Source of the DNA: Bacteroidales bacterium UBA3543
GTDB lineage: Bacteria > Bacteroidota > Bacteroidia > Bacteroidales > UBA932
Length of the DNA stretch: 18,646 bases
NCBI GenBank assembly: GCA_002376715.1
Contig: DFOK01000093.1
Coordinates: 1-18,646 of the forward strand
Reading direction: 5' to 3'
Shown piece by piece: positions 1-6,807 of the stretch. Every line of letters begins with the position of its first letter. Position 1 is the stretch's first letter. A program made the translations under genes and the position numbers. The notes under the pieces are model-generated. The model had not been told where the DNA came from, made no database searches, and worked only from the letters and a program-made list of their open reading frames with translations.

Positions 1-98
1 AACTTTTTTTAGGACGAGACATTAGGGGTTGCGGGGTACGAGGTACAGGTGAGTTCTGAGTGTTGAGTTGGGAGTTTAGAATTATGATGTAGAATAAT
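1..98. other. Upstream spacer of the efflux operon
   Basis: No gene is seen here. The stretch holds a run of seven T residues near the left edge and then a G/T-rich, degenerate repetitive sequence built on GAGT-like words (about 50-75). The 10-mer agttctgagt at 52-61 recurs at 2546-2555 in the spacer before the TolC gene. I found no TAnnTTTG promoter element, which fits this being an internal operon spacer behind an ABC ATPase or permease gene left of the window. Confidence 0.5.
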
Positions 99-1412
99 AT
101 GAAACAAGAGATAAATAGTCAGCCGCAATTTGAGAAAACCTCCCTTTGGAGAAGGTTCATACTGCTTTTCGATATCGACCGATGGCAAGAGATATGGATT
201 ACCATTAAGAGCAATAAATCACGCAGTTTCCTCACGGCATTCGGAGTGTTTTGGGGCATATTTATGCTTGTGCTTATGGTGGGCGCGGGAAATGCATTAA
301 AAACCGGCATTTTCTCGCAAATAGAAGGGTTTGCAACCAATTCGGTCTTTTTTATGGCAGAGCGTACGACGGAGCCCTATAAAGGTTTCAGAAAAGGGCG
401 TGTTTGGAATATGACAAATAGTGATTTACCTATTATTCGAAATAGAGTGGATGATTTGCAATATATGTCACCAGTGCTTTTTGGAGGTGGTAATGGTGAT
501 AAAAATGTAGTGCGAGGTGATAAGGGAGGGTCCTATCTGGTAAAAGGTTGTTATCCCGAATATGATTTGATCGAAAAAAGCAAAATGATCTACGGCCGAT
601 ATGTCAATGATATAGATATTGCTGAAAAACGCAAGGTGTGCGTTATCGGTGAAAGGGTATATGAGGTGCTTTTTCATGGTGAGAATCCGGTAGGAAAGCA
701 GATTCGAGTAAATGGGATCTATTTTCAAGTTATTGGTGTGGCACGAAGCACATCCGGTGTGAGCATTGGCGGACAAACTGCGGAAACCGTAGTGTTGCCC
801 TTTACGACTATGCAGCAAGCCTTTAACCAAGGAAATATAATTCACTTTTTGGCAGCTACCGCTAAACCTGGTGTAGCTGTTAGAAGTATTCAGGATAAAA
901 TCACGGAAGTTTTAAAACAACAACACCAAATATCACCTGACGACAAAGAGGCGGTTTTTAGCATGAACATCGAAGAGCAATTTAAAATGTTTAATAACCT
1001 GGAGATTGGTATCTCCCTCCTAATCTGGATCGTCGGTATTGGCACATTGCTCGCGGGAGCCGTCGGCGTCAGCAACATCATGCTCGTAACCGTGCGCGAA
1101 CGCACCAAAGAGATAGGTATCCGTCGTGCTTTGGGGGCGACACCGAATAATATTATAGGACAAATTTTGAGTGAAAGTGTTGTATTGACCGTTCTGGCAG
1201 GAATTGGCGGAATTGTGCTGGGGGTGGGGTTGCTTTCGGCAGTAGGAGTAGTCCTAAGTCAAGGTGATCAATTTTTTAAAGATCCGCAAATCAGCTTCAC
1301 AATGGCGGTGGGTTCACTCATTATTCTAATCGTTATCGGAATGTTGGCAGGGCTTATTCCCGCCCAACGCGCCATGATGATTAAGCCTGTCGAGGCAATT
1401 GCGGAAGAATAG
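99..1412 (+). CDS. MacB/FtsX-family ABC transporter permease
   Basis: This is an inner-membrane permease of the MacB type, expected to work with a separate ATPase and, through the next two genes, with a periplasmic adaptor and an outer-membrane channel to export a substrate that cannot be named from sequence. The 437 residues show the family's four-helix layout: one N-terminal membrane segment (about 43-66), a large periplasmic MacB_PCD-like domain (about 70-300), then three C-terminal segments (about 304-332, 354-380 and 400-425). Between the second and third helices lies the typical cytoplasmic loop RERTKEIGIRRALGA, which in the family contacts the ATPase. No nucleotide-binding domain is fused, unlike E. 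coli MacB. The chosen ATG is followed by a family-like N-terminus; there is no Shine-Dalgarno site, as usual in Bacteroidota. The adaptor gene starts 28 bases downstream after an A-rich leader. Confidence 0.93.
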   Translation: MKQEINSQPQFEKTSLWRRFILLFDIDRWQEIWITIKSNKSRSFLTAFGVFWGIFMLVLMVGAGNALKTGIFSQIEGFATNSVFFMAERTTEPYKGFRKGRVWNMTNSDLPIIRNRVDDLQYMSPVLFGGGNGDKNVVRGDKGGSYLVKGCYPEYDLIEKSKMIYGRYVNDIDIAEKRKVCVIGERVYEVLFHGENPVGKQIRVNGIYFQVIGVARSTSGVSIGGQTAETVVLPFTTMQQAFNQGNIIHFLAATAKPGVAVRSIQDKITEVLKQQHQISPDDKEAVFSMNIEEQFKMFNNLEIGISLLIWIVGIGTLLAGAVGVSNIMLVTVRERTKEIGIRRALGATPNNIIGQILSESVVLTVLAGIGGIVLGVGLLSAVGVVLSQGDQFFKDPQISFTMAVGSLIILIVIGMLAGLIPAQRAMMIKPVEAIAEE

Positions 1413-1440
1413 AAACAAACAATAAAAACAACAACATACA

Positions 1441-2544
1441 ATGAAAAAAGTATTTAAAATCGTAGGATTGGCCCTTTTAGGACTATTGGTTATCGGGACA
1501 TTCGTATTTCTCTATAAGAAGTCGCGTCCTGTAGAAAAAACATATCAAATTGAAACCGTCACTCAAGGCACTATCGAGAAGAAAACAGTAGCAACGGGTA
1601 AGGTAGAGCCCCGCAATGAGATTCTAATCAAGCCTCAAATGTCGGGTATCATTTCCGAAGTATATAAAGAGGCAGGTGATAAGGTTGTAGCAGGTGATAT
1701 TATAGCTAAGATTCAGGTTGTTCCCGATATGGTCAATCTGAGCGGAGCAGAATCGCGCGTTGCACGAGCACAACTTGCTGCGGAGCAAAGCAGGATTAAT
1801 TACGAACGTGACCGTAAACTTTACGAAAATCTGGTGATCTCGAGGGAAGAGTTTGAAAGGGTGCAACTTCAATATAAAAATGACCAGGAAGAGCTACAGG
1901 CGGCCACTGACAACTTGAATTTAGTTAAAACGGGAATGACAAAAAGCACCCAAAAATCGAGCAATACATTGGTGCGTGCCACTGTGAGCGGAACAATTCT
2001 GGACATTCCCGTAAAAGTGGGCAATTCGGTCATACAAACCAATAATTTCAATGACGGCACCACCATTGCCTCCATCGCAAATCTGAACGATATGCTCTTT
2101 GTAGGAAAAATTGATGAAACCGAAGTCGGCAAACTCTCAACCGGAATGCCTATGGAGATTACAATTGGTGCTATTCAGGATAAGAACATTTCGGCGATAT
2201 TGGAGTATGTTTCGCCAAAAGCCACCGAAGAGAGCGGAGCCATTTTATTTGAGATGAAGGCTAAAATGGAGATGCCGGCAGATGTCTTCATCCGTGCAGG
2301 GTATAGTGCAAATGCCGATATCGTTTTGGAGAGAAAAGCCGATGTGCTGATGATTCCCGAAACATGCATTGAATTCAGTAACGATTCCTCATTTGTTTAT
2401 GTAGTAAAAACTGAAAGCCCGCAAGAGTTTGACCGCAAATATGTCACTGTGGGCCTGTCAGATGGTATCAATATCGAAATCATCGATGGATTGAAATTGG
2501 ACGACAAAGTACGTGGTAATGAGATTATTGAGAAGAAGAAATAG
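1441..2544 (+). CDS. HlyD/MacA-family periplasmic adaptor subunit
   Basis: This is a membrane-fusion (periplasmic adaptor) protein that would bridge the inner-membrane permease encoded upstream and the TolC-like channel encoded downstream. Of 367 residues, 4-27 form an N-terminal membrane anchor or uncleaved signal. A split lipoyl/barrel-sandwich domain follows (first half about 60-92, with a GxxxxVxxGDxI-like pattern; second half about 177-200, SGTILDIPVKVGNSV). The two halves flank a charged alpha-helical hairpin (about 98-168), the part that meets TolC tips in known adaptors. The C-terminal part is beta-rich (about 210-360). Gene order permease-adaptor-channel with short spacers supports one transcript. 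Substrate unknown. The family call is firm; the MacA-type assignment comes from the neighbouring permease. Confidence 0.93.
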   Translation: MKKVFKIVGLALLGLLVIGTFVFLYKKSRPVEKTYQIETVTQGTIEKKTVATGKVEPRNEILIKPQMSGIISEVYKEAGDKVVAGDIIAKIQVVPDMVNLSGAESRVARAQLAAEQSRINYERDRKLYENLVISREEFERVQLQYKNDQEELQAATDNLNLVKTGMTKSTQKSSNTLVRATVSGTILDIPVKVGNSVIQTNNFNDGTTIASIANLNDMLFVGKIDETEVGKLSTGMPMEITIGAIQDKNISAILEYVSPKATEESGAILFEMKAKMEMPADVFIRAGYSANADIVLERKADVLMIPETCIEFSNDSSFVYVVKTESPQEFDRKYVTVGLSDGINIEIIDGLKLDDKVRGNEIIEKKK

Positions 2545-2592
2545 TAGTTCTGAGTATCGAGTAATGAATAATTAGTAATCGAGAGTAAAAAA
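2545..2592 (+). repeat. Degenerate GAGT-type spacer repeat
   Basis: The 48-base spacer between the adaptor and TolC genes is a low-complexity series of variants of gagtaat (gagtatcgagtaatgaataa and so on). It shares the 10-mer agttctgagt with the spacer in front of the permease at 52-61. It contains no ORF and no TAnnTTTG element. Function unknown; slipped-strand repeat growth is the simplest explanation. Confidence 0.4.
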
Positions 2593-3891
2593 ATGAGACA
2601 AATAATAATAGCACTATTCTTAACCATTTCCTTGACGGGAATGGCGCAGCAATACACCCTCAAAGAGTGTATAGAGATTGCCTTACAAAATAATCGTACA
2701 ATAAAGCAACAGGAACTTAACAGAGAGCAGCGCAAAATTGCTTATACGCAGGCACGAAATGATTTATTACCCAGCCTCAACGCACAAGCGGGCCAAAACT
2801 TCATTTTCGGGCGCTCTATCGGACTTGATAATATCTATCAAAACACCAACTCGGCTCAGACATCCTTTGGATTGGGAGCAGATATTACGCTTTTTGACGG
2901 ATTGCGTATGAAACACAACATAGATGCTAAGCGTGCTGACCTGAGTGCAGCGGAAGCAGATGTAGAGAGATTTAAAGACGATATAGAAATGAGCGTGGCT
3001 ACCGCTTTTCTGCAAGTTTTACTTCAAAAAGAACTTTTGCAGATCGCCAATGAACAACTCGCCCTAACCGAGGAAAACATTTTTCGTCGTAATGAACTTA
3101 TCCAAAGCGGGAAAATGGCAGAAGGTGAAATTTACGAATTGGAGGCGCAACGTGCACGCGAAGAGCAAAACAGGGTACAGGCAGAAAGCAATTTGAAATT
3201 GGCGTTGCTCGATTTAGCACAAATTATGGAGCTTGATGATTTCTCAAGTTTCGATGTTATAGTGCCACCTGTAGAGGAAATAATAAAGAACGAAATGTTG
3301 TTGTCTCCAACGGATGTTTACCGGCAAGCATTGATGGTTCGTCCCGAAATCCGAGCCTCTGAATATCGCCTGAAAAGCAGTGAGAAGGGTGTGCTTATGG
3401 CAAAATCGCAACTCTATCCCACATTATCGTTCGGTGCCAATATGGGTACCGGATATTATAAAATGAGTGAGCGGCCAAATGATCCTTTCAGTTCACAATT
3501 TCGCAATAATATGAGTAATGCCCTCGGTTTTAGTTTGCGTATTCCAATTTTCAACAGGTTTCAAACACGCAATAATATCCGCACGGCAGAACTTGCTGTG
3601 GAAAACAGTCGCATTGAAATGGATAAGGTTAAGATAGAACTTAGAAAGCGCATCGAGCAGGCATTTCACAATGCAGTAGGTGCTCAAAGCAAATGGAAAG
3701 CAACACAAAAGTCAGAAAAAGCGAGTAGAGAAGCCTTTAGATTTGCACAGGAGAAGTTCGACACCGGTCGTGCGAATGCCTACGAACTCTTTCAAGCGAA
3801 AAGCAATCTAACACAAGTTTTGAGTGAACAGGCACAGGCAAAATATGAATATGCCTTCCGATTGAAAATTTTGGAAATGTTAAAGGAGTAA
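2593..3891 (+). CDS. TolC-family outer-membrane efflux protein
   Basis: This is an outer-membrane channel-tunnel protein, the third part of the efflux system. The 432 residues begin with a cleavable signal peptide (about 1-18, ending G-M-A-Q). The mature protein opens with YTLKECIEIALQNN, the typical start of OEP-family proteins. Two internally similar OEP halves follow, each with long amphipathic helices rich in E, Q, R and K (for example about 108-215 and 330-430), with strand-forming segments near LSFGANMGTGYY. Length fits the family. Its stop lies 3 bases from the stop of the convergent thioesterase gene, so the operon ends here. I see no strong hairpin terminator in the gap. The spacer before this gene carries the GAGT-like repeat described separately. 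Confidence 0.93.
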   Translation: MRQIIIALFLTISLTGMAQQYTLKECIEIALQNNRTIKQQELNREQRKIAYTQARNDLLPSLNAQAGQNFIFGRSIGLDNIYQNTNSAQTSFGLGADITLFDGLRMKHNIDAKRADLSAAEADVERFKDDIEMSVATAFLQVLLQKELLQIANEQLALTEENIFRRNELIQSGKMAEGEIYELEAQRAREEQNRVQAESNLKLALLDLAQIMELDDFSSFDVIVPPVEEIIKNEMLLSPTDVYRQALMVRPEIRASEYRLKSSEKGVLMAKSQLYPTLSFGANMGTGYYKMSERPNDPFSSQFRNNMSNALGFSLRIPIFNRFQTRNNIRTAELAVENSRIEMDKVKIELRKRIEQAFHNAVGAQSKWKATQKSEKASREAFRFAQEKFDTGRANAYELFQAKSNLTQVLSEQAQAKYEYAFRLKILEMLKE

Positions 3892-3894
3892 TTT

Positions 3895-4272
3895 TTACCC
3901 GATTTTCTGCATAAAACGTTCCGGATCTATAATGTACCGACCGTGAGTGCCCTCACCGAGGATATTGCCCTCCCGGTCGGTTACTTTTACATCAAAAGTA
4001 ATGCGTTTACCGTCAATCTCCGTCAAAAGAGCCTCAGCGACAACGACTGTACCGGGTTTACAGGCTTTTTTGTGTTCGATATTTACAATGGTACCCACAC
4101 TATCCAGACCCGCTTCCATCAACATCGTATGTGCAGCACACTCCATTCGCGCGATCATTGCCGGAGTAGAATAGACGTGCATTGCTCCCGAATCATAATT
4201 GAAAGCAGTCTCATCTTCCCTTACGGTATGCTCCAGGACATACTTCATTCCAACTTTAAGTTTTGAGCTCAT
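3895..4272 (-). CDS. FlK-like hotdog-fold thioesterase
   Basis: This is a 125-residue acyl-CoA thioesterase-like protein of the hotdog fold, resembling the FlK (fluoroacetyl-CoA thioesterase) family. The FlK triad Thr-Glu-His appears conserved as T36 (VYSTPAM), E44 (RMECAA) and H67 (VNIEHKKACKPG). The spacing from T to E is 8, as in FlK, followed by the family's KPG turn. The protein should be cytoplasmic; no signal peptide is seen. The natural substrate is unlikely to be fluoroacetate. Members of this group in anaerobes are mostly uncharacterised and may hydrolyse small acyl-CoAs. The gene is tail-to-tail with TolC (3-base gap). The 170 bases upstream separate it from umuC on the same strand, so it may have its own promoter, though I found no exact TAnnTTTG element. 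Confidence 0.85.
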   Translation of the reverse strand: MSSKLKVGMKYVLEHTVREDETAFNYDSGAMHVYSTPAMIARMECAAHTMLMEAGLDSVGTIVNIEHKKACKPGTVVVAEALLTEIDGKRITFDVKVTDREGNILGEGTHGRYIIDPERFMQKIG

Positions 4273-4442
4273 TATCTTTATCCTTTATAGTTTTAAGTTG
4301 CAATCGCGAAAATAAGACAATTATCTGAATATTTGGGCCGGTAGGTGAGGTAGACTAACATTCTCGCACTATGGATGTCGTTACAAATTGTAGAATGACT
4401 CACAAATTCGCAATGAGAATATTGCTGTTGATCGCGGGATTC
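4273..4442. other. Intergenic region between umuC and thioesterase gene
   Basis: No ORF is supported here. On the minus strand it is the 3' flank of umuC and the 5' flank of the thioesterase gene. It holds short imperfect direct repeats (acaaatt then aatga, at 4383-4398 and 4402-4416) and scattered attctc/gagaat words at 4360, 4415 and 4439. No exact Bacteroidetes promoter element was found on either strand. Confidence 0.4.
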
Positions 4443-4445
4443 TCA
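4414..4445 (-). terminator. Weak hairpin over the umuC stop codon
   Basis: The 7-bp arms TGAGAAT (4414-4420) and ATTCTCA (4439-4445) are perfect inverted repeats around an 18-base loop. On the minus strand the hairpin begins at the umuC stop codon. There is no following U-run, so this is at best a weak or factor-dependent terminator. Confidence 0.25.
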
Positions 4446-5705
4446 GATACTCGCTGTGGGAATGTCACTCCAGAGGGTTGTATAGTGCGGGGAACGGTGT
4501 TCACTTAACTTATGTATGCTTCCATCTCCTTGAGCACCGATACGGATTGAGCCGTGGCCGTACTGTTGATTTATTGAGTCGATAAGGTAAGAAATACGAG
4601 ATTCTCGTTCAGCTGTTTCGCCATCTTCGAAGAGCGAGCCTGTAATTTGGTCGCGCTGCTCCAGACGAGTAATGACCACACCGGCTTTTTTGTAAGACAT
4701 TCGGGCATTAAAGAGTTCTCTTGTGGCGGCAACGGCTGCTCCGACTATGGTGCGTTGCTCGCAGGTAGGTTCGACAAAGGGTACGAGTAGGCTTTTATAG
4801 GCTTGAGGGGTATTTTCGCGGAAGCGATTGGTCATCGCAAAGACCACCATTTCAAAGGCAACAGACTCTTGTCCGCGAAGCTTTTCCGCCGCTTTGGCGG
4901 CGAAATTGGCCACTTGGCTGCACAAATCCCTGCAATCGGTGATTTCTTTCGAAAAACTGCTGGAAACACATATCGATTGTTTAGTAACGACGCTATCCTC
5001 AAACTTGATACTGGGGATGCCTCGCAATTCCCTATGCGTACGTACTCCGGTAATGCCCATAAGCGCACGTACTCTCTCCTCATCCATTTTGACAAAGTCG
5101 AAAGCGGTTCGAATGCCTCTCTGATAGAGTTTGGGAGTGGTTTTGCGTCCGATGCCCCATACATCCTCTACCGGAAACTTCCGTAGCACCTTCTCAATAT
5201 CCTCCGGACGATGCATATAGCACCCTCCTCGCAACTTCGGATATTGTTTGCAGAGTTTGGAGGCTATTTTTGCCAGAGTCTTGGTAGGGGAGATGCCGAT
5301 TGAAACCGGAATACCGGTATTGCGCAGGCAGAGTCGTGATATTTCTCTTGCATACTTGCCGAAATCTTCAATCTGCATCCCGTGCAGGTCGAGAAATACC
5401 TCATCTATAGAATAGACCTCCAATGAGGGGGCAAATTCCTGCAGGGTCAGACGCACTCTACGCGACATATCGCCGTAGAGTGCCATATTTCCTGAGAAAA
5501 CGATAATCCTGTGCTTCTCTACCAGATGACGTATTTTGAAGAAAGGAACTCCCATTTTTATGCCGAGAGCCTTGGCTTCATTGCTGCGCGCTACGGCGCA
5601 ACCGTCGTTGTTGGAGAGCACAATGACCGGCTTCCCGTTGAGATCGGGCCTGAAGACCCGTTCGCACGAGACAAAAAAGTTGTTGCAGTCGGCCAGCGCA
5701 TACAT
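4443..5705 (-). CDS. umuC: Y-family DNA polymerase V subunit UmuC
   Basis: This is the catalytic subunit of translesion DNA polymerase V, which with two processed UmuD' subunits copies damaged DNA. The 420 residues match E. coli UmuC (422) closely. The metal-binding carboxylates sit at the same positions: D6 in the N-terminal LADCNNFF motif, and D101 and E102 in VYSIDEVFLD. The finger and palm (about 1-165), the helix-hairpin-helix thumb (VEDVWGIGRKTTPKLYQRGI, about 174-193) and the little-finger domain follow. Q353-ITGSLF-359 sits where E. coli UmuC has its QLNLF beta-clamp motif and could serve the same role. The start lies 8 bases after the umuD stop, so the two genes should be co-transcribed. 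The enzyme looks intact. Confidence 0.96.
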   Translation of the reverse strand: MYALADCNNFFVSCERVFRPDLNGKPVIVLSNNDGCAVARSNEAKALGIKMGVPFFKIRHLVEKHRIIVFSGNMALYGDMSRRVRLTLQEFAPSLEVYSIDEVFLDLHGMQIEDFGKYAREISRLCLRNTGIPVSIGISPTKTLAKIASKLCKQYPKLRGGCYMHRPEDIEKVLRKFPVEDVWGIGRKTTPKLYQRGIRTAFDFVKMDEERVRALMGITGVRTHRELRGIPSIKFEDSVVTKQSICVSSSFSKEITDCRDLCSQVANFAAKAAEKLRGQESVAFEMVVFAMTNRFRENTPQAYKSLLVPFVEPTCEQRTIVGAAVAATRELFNARMSYKKAGVVITRLEQRDQITGSLFEDGETAERESRISYLIDSINQQYGHGSIRIGAQGDGSIHKLSEHRSPHYTTLWSDIPTASI

Positions 5706-5713
5706 AATAGCGG

Positions 5714-6133
5714 TCAGACCTTTTTGATAACATAGGTTACCAGCCCCCAGACCATGAACTGGTTGTCGGGAGTAACGATAATAGGCTTATAGGAGATGTT
5801 GTTCTCGTTGGCAGGCAGCAGGTGCAGTTCTTTACCGTGGATTTCCACTCTTTTAACCGTATAGCCGCCGTCGATATAGCAGACTGCCATACAGCCGTTG
5901 AAAGGCTCTATGCTTTTGTCAACTATGATGATGTCGCCTTCATCCATTGCGGCGTCCACCATTGAAACACCATCTATCCGGAAAAAGAAAGTTGAGGCAG
6001 GATTGCGCACCAGCAGCTTGATCAGATCCAGTTTTTCGTGAATATCCTCCGCAGGCGAGGGAAACCCCGCCTTTACATCACCCACTATCCAATTTTCAGT
6101 AGGAAGAGTCTCTTCTATTTCATAAGGTATCAT
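5714..6133 (-). CDS. umuD: UmuD-like S24 self-cleaving SOS protein
   Basis: This is the accessory subunit of DNA polymerase V. RecA filaments trigger its self-cleavage, and UmuD'2 then binds UmuC. The 139 residues equal E. coli UmuD in length. Visible features are a cleavage site A22-G23 (GDVKAGFPSPAED; E. coli uses C24-G25), nucleophile S57 in DGVSM and general base K94 in YTVKRVE. The S-to-K spacing of 37 is the same as in E. coli (S60/K97). The fold is the LexA/S24 beta-rich peptidase with no DNA-binding domain. The gene starts 2 bases after the nitroreductase stop and precedes umuC by 8 bases. No obvious internal promoter or LexA-type palindrome is seen just upstream, so how it is DNA-damage controlled is unclear. 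Confidence 0.95.
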   Translation of the reverse strand: MIPYEIEETLPTENWIVGDVKAGFPSPAEDIHEKLDLIKLLVRNPASTFFFRIDGVSMVDAAMDEGDIIIVDKSIEPFNGCMAVCYIDGGYTVKRVEIHGKELHLLPANENNISYKPIIVTPDNQFMVWGLVTYVIKKV

Positions 6134-6135
6134 CC

Positions 6136-6777
6136 TTACTCAATCCAGCGGATCTTACTCTCATCCCTGGGCTTGGCATCGGGACTTTCATCAGGATAAC
6201 CGAATCCCAAGACGAGCGCAAGTGTGTAATTATCGGGAAACTCCAGCCTTTTATAATACTCTGCGGCCTCTTCGCTCTTAAAAAAGTCAACCGGACTTCC
6301 GAGTGCAATGGAGCCGATTCCAAGTGATTTGGCTGCAAGCATCATGTTCTGGGCCATCAGACCGCAGTCGATATAAGCGAACCTGCTGTCACCGAGAGCT
6401 ATAAAGACTACCGTAGGAGCATTTCTGAACATGTTTTTGAAAGAGGGGTCTTCCACCATTTTCGCTCTGCGCGGATCCTGTTTCATCTTTTCTACATAGA
6501 TCTTGGTGACACCATCAATAAACTCCGGGTTGTCAACAATGCGGACCTCCCAGGGTTGTGCATTCATCCCATTTGGAGCGTTGATGCCGCATTTTACGAT
6601 CTGGTCCATAATTTCGCGTTCAACAGCCTGAGGCTGGTATGCCCTGATGCTGCGACGTGCCATAATAGTTTCAATTACTTCATTATTCATATCATTCTGA
6701 GTTTGCTTCTCTTGATTACCGCAACCGTTACCTAGAAGTAACGTTGCAGCCATAATATACAAAAAAATTTTCTTCAT
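6136..6777 (-). CDS. Nitroreductase-family lipoprotein
   Basis: This is an FMN-dependent nitroreductase-fold oxidoreductase, 213 residues, predicted to be exported. Residues 1-18 look like a lipoprotein signal (MKKIFLYIMAATLLLGNG) with C19 as the lipidation site; the lipobox G-N-G-C is weak but is followed by a polar CGNQEKQ linker. The catalytic domain begins near 33. R41-R42-S43-IRAY is the usual FMN-phosphate-binding start of the family, followed by APNGMNAQPWEV (about 67-78) and a C-terminal GFGYPDE motif (about 192-198). Substrate unknown; a secreted flavin enzyme might act on quinones or nitro compounds. It lies 30 bases after the M3 peptidase stop and 2 bases before umuD, which suggests co-transcription with both. 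Confidence 0.9.
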   Translation of the reverse strand: MKKIFLYIMAATLLLGNGCGNQEKQTQNDMNNEVIETIMARRSIRAYQPQAVEREIMDQIVKCGINAPNGMNAQPWEVRIVDNPEFIDGVTKIYVEKMKQDPRRAKMVEDPSFKNMFRNAPTVVFIALGDSRFAYIDCGLMAQNMMLAAKSLGIGSIALGSPVDFFKSEEAAEYYKRLEFPDNYTLALVLGFGYPDESPDAKPRDESKIRWIE

Positions 6778-6807
6778 AACTAGTATAGATTAAAGGGTTG
6801 GTTTTTG

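Noticed and set aside
738..760. TGGCACG word resembling a sigma-54 -24 element inside the permease gene
   Set aside because: The required GC-containing -12 half (TTGC) is not at the right distance, and it lies inside coding sequence.
4383..4416. Two acaaatt-aatga near-repeats considered as the start of a repeat array
   Set aside because: Only two imperfect copies with unequal spacing are present in an AT-rich gap, with no further units.
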